This document shows positions 35,751 to 45,630 of a DNA stretch of 64,000 bases, piece by piece; within the stretch, counting starts at the first letter, position 1, and each line of letters starts with the position of its first letter. The notes under the pieces are model-generated. The model made no database searches. It had not been told where the DNA came from and was given only the letters and a program-made list of their open reading frames with translations. The stretch comes from Pelagibacterium limicola. GTDB taxonomy: Bacteria > Pseudomonadota > Alphaproteobacteria > Rhizobiales > Devosiaceae. The position numbers and the translations under genes are program-made. The stretch is from assembly GCF_015694405.1 (NCBI RefSeq), contig NZ_JADQDB010000011.1:46808-110807 (forward strand). The letters are read 5' to 3'.

Positions 35751-37522
35751 GAATTCAGATGCTCTTCCTGGCCCTCGTGATAGCGGAAACGTTCGGTCAT
35801 CCCGCGACGCCGTGGATCTGCAACAGGAACGGCAGAAAGCAGCGATCGCGTATAAGGATGCTCAGGTGCCTTGCATACTGTTTCCGTTTCACCGGTCTCA
35901 ACAATACGCCCGCGGTACATCACCGCAATCCGATCACAGAAATAGCGGATCACAGCGATGTCATGGCTTATGAGGATAAAACTCAGGTCAAGCCGTTCCT
36001 GTATGTCGAGCAGCAGGTCAAGAATCTGTGTCCGGATGCTCACATCCAGCGCGGACGTTGCCTCGTCAGCAATTATGACTCGCGGATTTGGCGCGATTGC
36101 GCGTGCAATCGATATACGCTGGCGCTGACCGCCAGAGAAGGCGTGCGGATATCGTTCCATCGCCGAGGAGGGCAGACCAACGAGATCGAGCAATTCAGCG
36201 ATACGCTCCTTCAGTTCGTTGCCTTTGGCCAATCTATTCATGACCAGTGGTTCAGCAATGATCTGCCCTACAGTCATACGCGGGTTAAGCGAGCCAAAGG
36301 GATCCTGAAACACAGTACGGATATCGCGCCACGGTTCCCGAAGTTCGCCGTCGTTTAATGGCGCAAGATCAGTGGTCGCACCGTGACGATCGGTATAGAG
36401 AATCTTGCCCGAGGTTACGTTATGAACACGCTGCAGGCATCGACCCAATGTGGTTTTCCCTGAGCCACTCTCCCCCACGACACCGAGATTTTCACCAGCT
36501 CTGAGCTCCAGATCAACATCATCAACTGCCATAAAGCCGCGATATTTCAATCCAAGAAAACCATGCGCGGATCCGAACTCTTTGCGTACACCTTGCGCAA
36601 CGAGACAGGGCGCACCGATTTCGCGGGATGCCCGCATGGCAATGCGCCGTTCTGACGGGCGATCAAGCTCCCGCACAGAGGAAAGCAAGCGCTGGGTATA
36701 GGGGTGCTGCGGGGTCTCGAAGATCGAATAGACATCACCTCGCTCAACAACCTTACCGTAGCGCATGACCGCTATCTCGTCCGCGATTTCCGCAACAACG
36801 CCCATATCATGGGTGATGAAGAGGACGGCCATGTCGCTCGATTCCTGCAACGACCGAATAAGCGCCAGAATTTCCGCTTGGATGGTGACATCGAGCGCGG
36901 TCGTTGGCTCATCCGCGATGAGGATGGACGGGTTACAAGCCAGCGCCATCGCAATCATTGCGCGCTGACGCATGCCGCCCGAATACTCGAATGGATAGCT
37001 ATCGATCGTCCTTTCCGGGTTCGGTATCTCGACCTTGCGAAGAAGCTCGACGGCGCGATCGCGCGCTTCGCGCTTGGAGACATGCTCGTGCAGTCGTATG
37101 GCCTCCCCAATCTGGTCGCCGATACGATGAACGGGAGAAAGCGAACTCATTGGCTCCTGGAAAATCATGGCAATGTCACGGCCACGGATGGTCCGTATCG
37201 CGGCAGACTTCGGTTTGAGTTGTGCCAGATCGATCGTCTCTTCCGTCGCGCCCCCGCGAGCCGTATGATGACGATGCAACAAAATCTGTCCGTCGATCAC
37301 CCGTCCAGGGGGGTCGACGATCTGCAGAATAGAGCGCGACATTACGCTTTTGCCAGAGCCACTTTCGCCTACGACGCAAAGTGTTTTGCCAGCCTTGAGT
37401 TCGATCGATACATCGTCGACCGCGCGGAATGACCCCGCTCGTGTTGCAAACGCGGTCGATAAGTTTTTCACCTCAAGGACCGTCTCGTCGTTGGTTGACG
37501 CTTTCATATGTGCTTTTTCCAT
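35747..37522 (-). CDS. Peptide-type ABC importer ATPase, two fused domains (DppD-DppF like)
   Basis: One protein (591 aa) holding both ATPase domains of a peptide/nickel/oligosaccharide-type importer. Domain 1 has Walker [14 protein letters not shown] near residue 55, signature [14 protein letters not shown] near 180 and [13 protein letters not shown]. Domain 2 has [13 protein letters not shown] near 370, signature [14 protein letters not shown] near 475 and [13 protein letters not shown]. The ATG overlaps the permease stop (TAATG), so translation is coupled; ATG 37507 is an alternative. Fused DppD-DppF genes of this kind occur in GsiA-like systems. With a dehydratase as next gene, the substrate is likely a uronide or oligouronide rather than a peptide. 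Confidence 0.9.
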   Translation of the reverse strand: MEKAHMKASTNDETVLEVKNLSTAFATRAGSFRAVDDVSIELKAGKTLCVVGESGSGKSVMSRSILQIVDPPGRVIDGQILLHRHHTARGGATEETIDLAQLKPKSAAIRTIRGRDIAMIFQEPMSSLSPVHRIGDQIGEAIRLHEHVSKREARDRAVELLRKVEIPNPERTIDSYPFEYSGGMRQRAMIAMALACNPSILIADEPTTALDVTIQAEILALIRSLQESSDMAVLFITHDMGVVAEIADEIAVMRYGKVVERGDVYSIFETPQHPYTQRLLSSVRELDRPSERRIAMRASREIGAPCLVAQGVRKEFGSAHGFLGLKYRGFMAVDDVDLELRAGENLGVVGESGSGKTTLGRCLQRVHNVTSGKILYTDRHGATTDLAPLNDGELREPWRDIRTVFQDPFGSLNPRMTVGQIIAEPLVMNRLAKGNELKERIAELLDLVGLPSSAMERYPHAFSGGQRQRISIARAIAPNPRVIIADEATSALDVSIRTQILDLLLDIQERLDLSFILISHDIAVIRYFCDRIAVMYRGRIVETGETETVCKAPEHPYTRSLLSAVPVADPRRRGMTERFRYHEGQEEHLNS

Positions 37523-38664
37523 TATCGACCGTCCTGAGTGTAAGGATCAGCGGCGTCTCGCAGCCCGTCACCGAGAAAGTTGAAGGCAAGCACTGCGATG
37601 ACAACAGCTGCGCCAGGAATAAAGAGCCAAGGCGCCTGCGCAATAGAGCGCACATTCTGTGCCTCTTTTAGCAGCACGCCCCACGAGATCGTAGGCGGCA
37701 TAAGTCCAAGGCCAAGGAATGAAAGAGAGGTTTCGGCAATAATCATCACGGGAATAGCGAGCGTGACCGATGCGATAATGTGGCTGACCATTGAGGGCAT
37801 CATGTGTCGGAAAATGACGCGCCCCTTGCTCCCGCCATCAAGCCGGGCAGCGGTCACGAAGTCTTCTGTTCGCAGTGCGAGAAAGCGACCACGCACCACG
37901 CGGGCAAGCTCGGTCCAGCCAACAAGAGAAAGAATTATGGTGATCGCAAAATATCGCATCAGTGGAGACCAGTCCTGAGGCAACGCGGCACTGAGCCCCA
38001 GCCAGATCGGAATGGTTGGCAGTGCAAGCACAAGTTCGACGAGACGTTGGATTAACGAGTCGATCCTTCCCCCAAAGTAACCTGAAATGCCGCCAAGGAT
38101 GAGACCGAAGGTCAAGCTCAATGCCACACCGACCAACCCGATCGACATCGATATCCGTGTTCCGTGGATAACCCTGCTCAGCATGTCGCGGCCCAGACGG
38201 TCGGCCCCAATTAGGTAAAATCGCTCGCTCGGGTCCACGGGGGCGATCAGGTGTCGATCCATAGGGATCAGTCCCCAGAGCTTATAAGGAGTGCCCTTTC
38301 CGAAAAGTGTCAGATAAATTTTGTGCTCCGGGTCAGGCACGTATGTGGTGGCAAGCGTAAACGTGTCGCGCTCGAGTTGCAGCCCAATCACGTGAGGACG
38401 GAACGCCCAGCCACCGTCCTCTACCCGATCTATAAAATGGACGGCTTGTGGAGGATGATAGCTGTGACGCGAGGAAAATGCGTTGGGATCGAACGGCGCC
38501 AGGAACTCTGCAAAAAGCCCTATTGCATATAGCGCAAGCACCACCGCTGCTCCAAACATCGCGAGGCGATGGCGGCGGAAAGCCAGCCAGATAAGCTTCC
38601 ATTGCGAGGCCTGCTCGTCCGGAGTGGTTGAAATGGCGCGGGGATCGACGGGAGTAGCTGTCAT
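37522..38664 (-). CDS. Peptide-type ABC importer permease, DppC type with periplasmic insert
   Basis: Inner-membrane subunit (380 aa). After the first span (residues about 35-60) a periplasmic insert of about 120 residues follows before the permease core, ending at YLIGADRLGRDMLSRVIHGT, the normal DppC entry motif. The EAA-like loop is VTAARLDGGSKGRVIFRHMM near residue 285. DppC proteins with this large insert form a distinct branch (as in YejE-like importers of large substrates). It lies 4 bases after the DppB gene. Confidence 0.88.
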   Translation of the reverse strand: MTATPVDPRAISTTPDEQASQWKLIWLAFRRHRLAMFGAAVVLALYAIGLFAEFLAPFDPNAFSSRHSYHPPQAVHFIDRVEDGGWAFRPHVIGLQLERDTFTLATTYVPDPEHKIYLTLFGKGTPYKLWGLIPMDRHLIAPVDPSERFYLIGADRLGRDMLSRVIHGTRISMSIGLVGVALSLTFGLILGGISGYFGGRIDSLIQRLVELVLALPTIPIWLGLSAALPQDWSPLMRYFAITIILSLVGWTELARVVRGRFLALRTEDFVTAARLDGGSKGRVIFRHMMPSMVSHIIASVTLAIPVMIIAETSLSFLGLGLMPPTISWGVLLKEAQNVRSIAQAPWLFIPGAAVVIAVLAFNFLGDGLRDAADPYTQDGR

Positions 38665-38668
38665 GTTG

Positions 38669-39655
38669 TCACCGGTAGCGGATGCGCGGGTCGATCAGTG
38701 CGAGAAGGATGTCAGAGACGAGCATCCCGACGATCGACAGGCAGCAAAGAAGAAGGATAAAGGCTCCGGCCAAATACATGTCCTGCGCCAGAAGCGCCTG
38801 CAGGAGCATCGGGCCGGCGGTCGGTAGCGACAGCACAAAGGCTGTAATGACAGCTCCGGAAATGAGCTGCGGAAAGGCCCAGCCAATTGTCGACACAAAC
38901 GGGTTAAGCGCCAATCGCACAGGGTACTTCATGATCAGATGGAATTCTGAGAGACCCTTGGCCCGCGCTGTTGTGACATACGGCTTGTGGAGTTCATCAA
39001 GCAGGTTGGCACGCATGATCCGCACCAGACTGGCAGTCGCGCTTGTGCCAAGGATAATCACGGGAATCCAGATGTGGCTGGCAAGGTCTGCAAGCTTGGC
39101 CCACGACCAGGGAGCGTCCTGGTATTCGGGCGAGAAAAGTCCCGAAACGTCAGCGCCGAAATGAACGACCGCGATGTACATGAGCACCAGCGCGACAAGG
39201 AAATTCGGTGTTGCAAGTCCAATAAAGCCAACCGCCGTGATCACGTAATCACCGACAGAATATTTACGCACCGCCGAATAAATACCGATTGGAAGGGCGA
39301 CCGCCCAAGTAAATATCAGCGTCGCGAGGGCCAAGGTCACCGAAAGCGCCATGCGCTCGCCGATGAGTTGTGAAACCGGTTGTTGCCACTCGAACGAAAT
39401 ACCGAAGTCCCCTTGAATGACGCCACTGATCCAGCGCCAGTATTTGATCAGGAACGGCTGATCGAGCCCATAGCGTTCTCGCAAGGCATCCAACCTCGCC
39501 TGATCGACCATGTCGCCCGACTGTGCAAGTGTTGCCGCAAAGGTCGTGAGATAATCGCCCGGCGGGGCAGAGATCAGTGCGAACGCGATCAGCGAGACCG
39601 CGAAGAAAAAAGGGATCGCCCACAAAATCCGGCGCAGGATGTAGTTAAGGAGCAC
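38669..39655 (-). CDS. Peptide-type ABC importer permease, DppB type
   Basis: Inner-membrane subunit (328 aa) with about six spans. The N-terminus MLLNYILRRILWAIPFFFAV is the classic DppB opening, followed by YGLDQPFLIKYWRWISGVIQ and DFGISF. The EAA-like loop YVTTARAKGLSEFHLIMKY lies near residue 225. It pairs with the DppC-type protein to form the channel. The binding-protein gene lies 70 bases upstream on the same strand. Confidence 0.9.
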   Translation of the reverse strand: MLLNYILRRILWAIPFFFAVSLIAFALISAPPGDYLTTFAATLAQSGDMVDQARLDALRERYGLDQPFLIKYWRWISGVIQGDFGISFEWQQPVSQLIGERMALSVTLALATLIFTWAVALPIGIYSAVRKYSVGDYVITAVGFIGLATPNFLVALVLMYIAVVHFGADVSGLFSPEYQDAPWSWAKLADLASHIWIPVIILGTSATASLVRIMRANLLDELHKPYVTTARAKGLSEFHLIMKYPVRLALNPFVSTIGWAFPQLISGAVITAFVLSLPTAGPMLLQALLAQDMYLAGAFILLLCCLSIVGMLVSDILLALIDPRIRYR

Positions 39656-39725
39656 GGACCCACATTCCTTTCAGTTTGGAGTTTGCGAGCCCCGTAACGG
39701 GGCTCGCTCCGATGCATTGGGTCGC

Positions 39726-41678
39726 TCAGTCCTGCCAGTACCAGCTCTGCGGCAGCGCCTGAGCTGGAGCCGTAGCAAAGAAGGTGTTCACGACTTCCTC
39801 CGGCACGTTCTTCAGGCCGTTCTTTACGATGCCATAGGTCGGGACCGACTTCGACACACCAAAGACCTCGAACTCGCCAGCAGCGATGTCAGCGATCTGC
39901 ATGATGAGCTGACGGCGCTCCTCAGGATCGGGCGTTCCGCGGGCCAGATCATACAAGCGAAGACGTTCCAGTACACTTGCGGGAGGCTCTTCGCCTGTCG
40001 ACCCACCGCTGTTGTACCAGTTGACCCAGGGAATGCCCCAGCGGCTATCTTGATGGATCGGCACGATCTGCTGCGGCACCTGACCCGGGACCCAACTTTG
40101 AATGGCCGCCCAGACGGCCGCGTCATGGTCGTTGCCGTTGGAAGTGCGCTCGAAAAACAAGGTGCGTTCGAGTGCATTCACTTCCATTCTGACGCCGATT
40201 TGCGCCCATTGTTGCTCAATGAGCTGCAGCATGTCAGGCCATTGCGGGCGGAAGGTGGGGATAACGTCGACCCGTATGGTAAGGGGACGGCCGCTTGGCA
40301 AAAGCCTCATTCCGTCTGCGTCACGCTGATCAAGCCCGATCCCATCGAGTAGGTCATTCGCGGTCTCAGGATCATATTCGAGATACTGGGTGGATAGCAG
40401 TTCATGGAAGTACGGATGGTCCTCGAATGGGCCATGCTGCCACGGCTCTCCTTCCCCAAGTAGGGCCGTTTCAATTATCTCTTGCCGATCCATCCCCACC
40501 GAGAGCGCAATCCGGAAATCCCGCTCGTTAAACAGATCACGGAGTTCGGAATCCTTGTGCGTGAGATTCAGGTTTATGATCATATCGACGCCACCTGGCG
40601 CGGCAGCAGCAATGAAACGGTAATCTCCGGCCTCGCGGTTTTGCGCAAGGACAGGACGATCTGCAGGTGTATCGAGATGGCGTATGCCAAAATCGATCCG
40701 ACCGCCTATCGCCGCAAGAATGAGGCTTTCAACGTCTTGGGAGATTGTCGCATTGAGCGCATCTACATAGGGAAGCTGATTCCCCTCGGAATCGACTTGC
40801 CAGAAATAGGGATTCCGTTCCATCACAAAGCGGGTCGCACCGCCGGAGTATGGCGTTGCTACTATCCAGGGATCGAGCGTAGGCCGTTCGGGGTTACCCC
40901 ACCGGGACGGAATTTCGATATCGCCGCATTTTTGCAGGAAGAGGTTCTGCCAGTCGCTGGCGTTATTCTCCCGGATCGTCTGTTCTATGTCCGAATTGTA
41001 GTCCGGATGGAACTGGGAACAATAATGCTTGGCGTAAAGTACCGGATGCTGGCCAAGCGGACTGGCAAGCTCGGAAAGAAAGTCGCCATAGGGAGCCTGG
41101 AACGTAAAGCGAACTGTGAGATCATCGACTTTCTCGACCGTCATCGGCTCTCCCGAAGACATGTAGCGCGGGGGTGTAGGTGCGAAATCCTCGTTGAGCA
41201 GCAGGTCTTCCACATTGAACATAATGTCGTCTGCAGTGAACGGTTCACCATCCGACCAGCGCATGCCTTCGCGCAGGTGGAAGGTAAATATCCGTCCTTC
41301 AGGATCGACGTCGACGCTTTTGGCAACGGCTGGATGAACCTCCGTATAGGTTGGGTTCCAGCGCATTAAACCCTGCGACCCGACCATCCGTAAAATGTGG
41401 TTGTGATCCGAACTGCCGCGCAGCCCGAAACGGATTTCGCCACCATAGGAGCCGACGCTCTCAAGCGGGGTAATAACTTCCGGCTCTGAACCGACGCGCT
41501 CGGCGACCGGCGGAAGTTGCCCTGCACGCACCAGATCGGCAAGCGCCGGCGCCTCTCCGGTCGCACTCTGAGCGAACGCCACCGAAGCGACAAGCGGTGC
41601 TAAGGCCACGCCCGCAAGCGCCTTTAGAACCACTCGCCGGGCGAATCCGGGCGATTTAATGGTAAGCTTAGCTCTCAT
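39726..41678 (-). CDS. Peptide-type ABC substrate-binding protein (SBP family 5)
   Basis: Large periplasmic binding protein (650 aa, above the usual 500-600 for the family). The start ATG 41678 has GGGAGGAGGG before it; an open frame to 41717 lacks this. The N-terminus FARRVVLKALAG followed by a hydrophobic run and SVAFAQ looks like a twin-arginine signal. Family blocks: FTFHLREGMRWSDGEPFTAD near residue 125 and FRIALSVGMDRQEIIETAL near 390. Members bind peptides, nickel or oligosaccharides; in rhizobia and plant-associated bacteria this large type often serves oligouronides or opines. It is the first gene of an operon leading to the dehydratase, and the shared 28-base element lies upstream. 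Confidence 0.88.
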   Translation of the reverse strand: MRAKLTIKSPGFARRVVLKALAGVALAPLVASVAFAQSATGEAPALADLVRAGQLPPVAERVGSEPEVITPLESVGSYGGEIRFGLRGSSDHNHILRMVGSQGLMRWNPTYTEVHPAVAKSVDVDPEGRIFTFHLREGMRWSDGEPFTADDIMFNVEDLLLNEDFAPTPPRYMSSGEPMTVEKVDDLTVRFTFQAPYGDFLSELASPLGQHPVLYAKHYCSQFHPDYNSDIEQTIRENNASDWQNLFLQKCGDIEIPSRWGNPERPTLDPWIVATPYSGGATRFVMERNPYFWQVDSEGNQLPYVDALNATISQDVESLILAAIGGRIDFGIRHLDTPADRPVLAQNREAGDYRFIAAAAPGGVDMIINLNLTHKDSELRDLFNERDFRIALSVGMDRQEIIETALLGEGEPWQHGPFEDHPYFHELLSTQYLEYDPETANDLLDGIGLDQRDADGMRLLPSGRPLTIRVDVIPTFRPQWPDMLQLIEQQWAQIGVRMEVNALERTLFFERTSNGNDHDAAVWAAIQSWVPGQVPQQIVPIHQDSRWGIPWVNWYNSGGSTGEEPPASVLERLRLYDLARGTPDPEERRQLIMQIADIAAGEFEVFGVSKSVPTYGIVKNGLKNVPEEVVNTFFATAPAQALPQSWYWQD

Positions 41679-41976
41679 AAAACCCTCCTCCCTGAGGTAT
41701 CGAGAATTGTGGGCCACTGCGCGAACAAGCGAAGTCAGCTGCCTTTTCGCACTGTGGACGAGATGGGCGTATTACAACTATTGACAAATGTCAACAAGAA
41801 TGCGCTATATGGTCCTGTGCATAACAAGCTGCCAGCGGCGGCCTCGGTTGGTTGGGTGCTGCTTACAGGCGCGCTTAAGCCATATCAGTTGTGTCAGTTC
41901 TCTAAAACTTGCTTGACCACGGTCCTTGCAACTTCGAACAACTTATGGGCTCTTTGCAGAGGAATAGGAACAAGAA
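41679..41976. other. Divergent control region of the importer operon and RraA operon
   Basis: About 300 bases with no gene, between the importer operon (minus) and the RraA/lactonase pair (plus). It holds the shared 28-base element at 41770-41797. Confidence 0.6.
41770..41797. promoter_or_regulatory. Shared 28-base regulon element (copy at the importer/RraA divide)
   Basis: The element starts TATTACAACTA, continues with the perfect palindrome TTGACA-AA-TGTCAA (41781-41794) and ends CAA. It matches the element at 45631-45658 in 27 of 28 positions. TTGACA also works as a -35 box: CTATAT at 41805-41810 is a fitting -10 after 18 bases for the plus-strand RraA operon. Its place between divergent operons lets one bound regulator control both. 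Confidence 0.7.
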
Positions 41977-42717
41977 ATGGCCTACAACGACAACGTCCGG
42001 AACAAACTGGCCGCCGTCTCAACAGCGACGCTCACCACGGTGCTACTCAAGCATGGGCTGCGCAACGCCTTCATCGGCGATCTCAAGATCCTCAATCCGG
42101 CGGCACCGCGCATGGTCGGGCCGGCCTATACCCTTCGGTACATTCCCGCGCGCGAAGACATCGATCATATTAATGTTTTCGAAGATCGCGGGCATCCCCA
42201 ACGCCGCGCGATCGAAGAGTGCCCCGAAGGCCACGTGCTAGTCATCGACAGCCGTAAGGATCACTCGGCCGCTTCCGCGGGAGGCATTCTGGTTACGCGG
42301 CTTTTCAAGCGTGGTGCGGCAGGTGTCGTGACCGACGGAGGCTTTCGCGATTCTCCAGACATTGCTGAATTGCCGTTTCCAGCCTATCATGTCGCACCTT
42401 CGGCACCGACCAACCTTCTCCGCCATCACGCAATAGACCTCAATGTGCCGATCGGGTGTGGTGACGTTCCTGTCTATCCGGGCGATATTGTCGTCGGTGA
42501 TGCTGAGGGCGTCGTCATCATTCCGGCGGCAATCGCTGAGGACGTAGCGGATGAAGCCTTCGAGCAGACCATGTTTGAAGATTTCGTGCAGGAACAGGTT
42601 ATGGCAGGACGCTCGATCTTCGGTGTCTATCCCCCAGACGCAGCAGCGAAGGCAGAATTTGAGCGGTGGCGGCTTTCGCGCATCAACGCCCAAACAACGA
42701 TGCGGGCTCAAGCCTGA
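41977..42717 (+). CDS. RraA-family protein, putative keto-acid aldolase
   Basis: Protein of 246 aa of the RraA/MenG/HMG-aldolase family. The catalytic and metal-binding pair of the aldolase branch is present in VVTDGGFRDSPDIAELPFP (Arg and Asp), together with GILVTRLFKRGAAG and the phosphate/oxalate-binding GDIVVGDAEGVVIIP. Family aldolases cleave 4-hydroxy-2-oxo acids to pyruvate plus a second carbonyl. The neighbouring garR makes the second product, tartronate semialdehyde, plausible, so this could be a non-homologous stand-in for GarL. RraA proteins that lack aldolase activity regulate RNase E, but the intact Arg-Asp pair and sugar-acid context argue against that here. The lactonase gene follows after 1 base. 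Confidence 0.78.
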   Translation: MAYNDNVRNKLAAVSTATLTTVLLKHGLRNAFIGDLKILNPAAPRMVGPAYTLRYIPAREDIDHINVFEDRGHPQRRAIEECPEGHVLVIDSRKDHSAASAGGILVTRLFKRGAAGVVTDGGFRDSPDIAELPFPAYHVAPSAPTNLLRHHAIDLNVPIGCGDVPVYPGDIVVGDAEGVVIIPAAIAEDVADEAFEQTMFEDFVQEQVMAGRSIFGVYPPDAAAKAEFERWRLSRINAQTTMRAQA

Positions 42718-42718
42718 C

Positions 42719-43591
42719 ATGACCTATGCTGTCAGCCGCCTTGCTGATACCCGATGCAGGGTCGGAGAGAGCCCGGTCTGGGATGGAGAGCGAAACCGCT
42801 TGCTGTGGGCGGATTGTCGCGCCGGTCGCATATATGTTCACGACTTCAATGTAGGTGAACTTTTCAATTGGACGTTGCCGGAACAGGTCAGATCTTTTGG
42901 TCTGGCCGAAGCCAGCCGCCTGGTTGTCGCATTAATATCCGGCATCTACCTTTTCGATACCCAAAGCCAGGGATTGGAGTTTCTGGTGGACCCAGAACCT
43001 GAACATGCGGGTAGCCGTTCGAGTCGTCGTCTCAACGACGGCAAGGTCGGGCCAGACGGAGCCTTTTGGGTGGGGAGCATGCATACCGATGCTCCGACGG
43101 CGGCACTCTATCGGATAACACCGGACGGGCAATGCGAGCGCAAGGTCGAAGGGCTCTCTACGTCCAACGGCCTTGCTTTCTCCGCTGATGGAACCGTGAT
43201 GATCCATACTGACTCTCGCGCGGAGTGGATCGACCGGTACAGCCTCGATGCCTCAACCGGCGAACTTGGAGAACGCACTCGGATCGCGACGCCCGGAGAG
43301 GCAGATGGGCGGCCCGATGGAGGAGCGTTTGATAGTGAAGACTGTTACTGGAGCGCCGGGGTCACAGCCGGCTGTATCAACCGATACGACTTGAATGGGC
43401 GCTTGTTGGAGAAAATTCCCGTACCGGTCAGGGCGCCGACAATGCCCTGTTTTGGCGGCCCTGACATGAAAACACTGTTCATCACCAGCTTGCGCCGCGA
43501 GAATGGGGCAGGCGACGAATGCGGAAATGTTTTCATGATGTCAGTGGATGTTCCGGGCGTTCCGATCGGGCGCTTCGGCTTTCCAGTTTGA
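42719..43591 (+). CDS. SMP-30/gluconolactonase-family lactonase (hexuronate island)
   Basis: Beta-propeller lactonase (290 aa). The ATG at 42719 lies 1 base after the RraA stop, so the genes are coupled. Metal-site blocks: VGESPVWDGERNRLLWADC near residue 15, RLNDGKVGPDGAFWVGSM near 100, STSNGLAFSADGTVMIHTDS near 145 and RPDGGAFDSEDCYWSA near 195. Uronate dehydrogenase yields an aldarolactone, and an SMP-30 enzyme is a sound candidate to open it to the aldarate that feeds the dehydratase. It is a different protein from the lactonase at 14966-15880. Confidence 0.87.
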   Translation: MTYAVSRLADTRCRVGESPVWDGERNRLLWADCRAGRIYVHDFNVGELFNWTLPEQVRSFGLAEASRLVVALISGIYLFDTQSQGLEFLVDPEPEHAGSRSSRRLNDGKVGPDGAFWVGSMHTDAPTAALYRITPDGQCERKVEGLSTSNGLAFSADGTVMIHTDSRAEWIDRYSLDASTGELGERTRIATPGEADGRPDGGAFDSEDCYWSAGVTAGCINRYDLNGRLLEKIPVPVRAPTMPCFGGPDMKTLFITSLRRENGAGDECGNVFMMSVDVPGVPIGRFGFPV

Positions 43592-43615
43592 TCTGTACGG
43601 TCACCTCTGCGCTAC

Positions 43616-45514
43616 CTACCGCACCAGAATCGCGCGGAAATCGTTGACGTTGGTTCCCGTCGGCCCCGGCACGAACAAATCCCCGCCCGCGTTGAACGCG
43701 GTCCAGGCGTCGTGGCCGACGAGCAGCGCCTTGGGGTCGACGCCCGCCGCACGAATGCGGGCGAGGCTCTCACCATCGGCGAAGGCGCCGGCATTGTCCT
43801 CGGACCCGTCGATCCCGTCGGTATCCGCCGCCAGCGCATCGATCCCCGCAATCCCGGTAATGTCGTGGGCAAAGGAGAGCAGGAATTCGGTGTTGCGCCC
43901 GCCCTTGCCGTAAATCCCATCGCGGATCGTCACCGTCGTTTCCCCACCCGACAGGATCACCACCGGCTTGGTGAACGGCCGGTTTTTGAGCGCGACTTCC
44001 CGCGCCAGCGCCCCATGCATCCTGCCGATGTCCCTGGCTTCGCCCTCAATGGCGTCCGACAGGATCACCGGCTCGACGCCCCATGCCGTGCGGCCCTCGA
44101 GCGGGAAGACCTTGACCGGGTTGAGCAGCCACTCGGGATCGAAAGCGGCCCGGACCCGCATCTGCTGGTCAAGATCGACGGCGCTGAACTGCACGGTCAT
44201 GAGGTCACGCTTTTCGATGCCCACGCCGTGCTCGCCGGTGAGGCACCCGCCGACCTCGACGCACAGCCTGAGGACATCGTTGCCCGCCGCCTCGGCCTTG
44301 GCCTGGTCCGCGGGATCGTTTGCGTTGAACAGCACCAGCGGATGCAGATTGCCGTCACCGGCATGAAACACATTCGCGACCCGCAGGCCGTACCCAGCGA
44401 CGATCTCCGAAATCCGCCGCAGCACGAACGGCAACTGCCCGGTGGGGATGGTCCCATCCATGCAGATATAGTCTGCCACCCGTCCCGTGGCACCGAAGGC
44501 CGATTTCCGGCCTTTCCATATCTGGGCAGTTTCCATTGCGGACTGGGATTCCTTGATCACGCGGACGCCATGCGCGCGGGCGATTTCGATGATCCGCGCA
44601 AGACTTGCATCGATCTCGGCATCCGATCCCTCGACCTCGATGATCAGCATCGCCTCGACATCGAGCGGATAACCGGCCTTGGCAAAGGCTTCGCAGATCT
44701 CGATGGCGGGCCTGTCCATGAACTCCATGGCCACCGGAATGATCCCTGCCGCGATGATCGCGGCCACCGCCGCGCCCGCTTGTTCGCTGGAATCGAAGCC
44801 GAACAGCACCGGGCGGGCGCCTTCGGCGATCGGGATGACGCGCAGCGTCGCTTCGGTGACGATGCCAAGCTGCCCTTCTGAGCCGACCATGAGGCCGAGA
44901 AGATCGAGCCCGGGCACGTCCAGAGCCTCGCCGCCCAATTCCACAATCGTGCCGTCGATGAGCACAACCTTGACGCCCAGGACGTTGTTGGTCGTCACCC
45001 CGTATTTCAGGCAATGGGCGCCACCGGAGTTCATCGCGATGTTGCCGGCAATCGTGCAGGCGAGCTGGGACGAGGGGTCTGGTGCGTAAAAGAAGCCTTC
45101 GGGCGATACCGCGGCCGAAACCGCAAGATTGGTTACCCCGGCCTCGACGCGCACAGTACGGTTCTGCCGGTTGAACTCAAGGATTCTGCTGAGCTTGGAC
45201 ACGCCGATGACCACAGCGTCTTCCTGAGGAATGGCGCCTCCCGCGAGCGACGTGCCCGCTCCTCGTGGCACCACCTTGACCCGTTGCGTGCTGCAATAGC
45301 GCAGGACGGCGCTCACCTCATCGGTTGAGCGCGGCAGCACGACAGCCAGCGGCATCCGGCGATAGGCGGTCAGCGCATCGGTCTCGAAGGCGCGCATCTC
45401 GTCTTTCGAGGTTATCAGACACTCGGGCGCAACCAGACGTGCCAGCCCGGCGATGATGTCATCCCGGCGCTGAACGGTCGCCAGGTCGGGCTCGGGAAAC
45501 GCTATCGCGGACAT
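43616..45514 (-). CDS. glcD: Fusion: GlcD-type FAD dehydrogenase with C-terminal half of glycerate kinase (MOFRL)
   Basis: One uninterrupted frame (about 632 aa from ATG 45514; ATG 45541 and 45604 are also in frame). Its first 475 or so residues are a complete GlcD/FAD-linked oxidase: FAD-binding [31 protein letters not shown], and the C-terminal GDGNLHP and [15 protein letters not shown], ending [11 protein letters not shown]. At about base 44090 it passes straight into [29 protein letters not shown] and GGRNTEFLL, the C-terminal MOFRL part of a glycerate-2-kinase. The kinase N-terminal domain is absent. This looks like a deletion that fused two neighbouring genes. The dehydrogenase may still oxidise a 2-hydroxy acid; kinase activity is doubtful. 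Confidence 0.85.
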   Translation of the reverse strand: MSAIAFPEPDLATVQRRDDIIAGLARLVAPECLITSKDEMRAFETDALTAYRRMPLAVVLPRSTDEVSAVLRYCSTQRVKVVPRGAGTSLAGGAIPQEDAVVIGVSKLSRILEFNRQNRTVRVEAGVTNLAVSAAVSPEGFFYAPDPSSQLACTIAGNIAMNSGGAHCLKYGVTTNNVLGVKVVLIDGTIVELGGEALDVPGLDLLGLMVGSEGQLGIVTEATLRVIPIAEGARPVLFGFDSSEQAGAAVAAIIAAGIIPVAMEFMDRPAIEICEAFAKAGYPLDVEAMLIIEVEGSDAEIDASLARIIEIARAHGVRVIKESQSAMETAQIWKGRKSAFGATGRVADYICMDGTIPTGQLPFVLRRISEIVAGYGLRVANVFHAGDGNLHPLVLFNANDPADQAKAEAAGNDVLRLCVEVGGCLTGEHGVGIEKRDLMTVQFSAVDLDQQMRVRAAFDPEWLLNPVKVFPLEGRTAWGVEPVILSDAIEGEARDIGRMHGALAREVALKNRPFTKPVVILSGGETTVTIRDGIYGKGGRNTEFLLSFAHDITGIAGIDALAADTDGIDGSEDNAGAFADGESLARIRAAGVDPKALLVGHDAWTAFNAGGDLFVPGPTGTNVNDFRAILVR

Positions 45515-45630
45515 GATGTTGTCATGGAGTCTACCTCGATACATTTGGCGTAGGGCCGTCTGAAATGCCCGAATGCGTGGAAATTCTCGCGTATTCGATG
45601 GCACAGCACTACAGAACCATTAGTCCAAGT

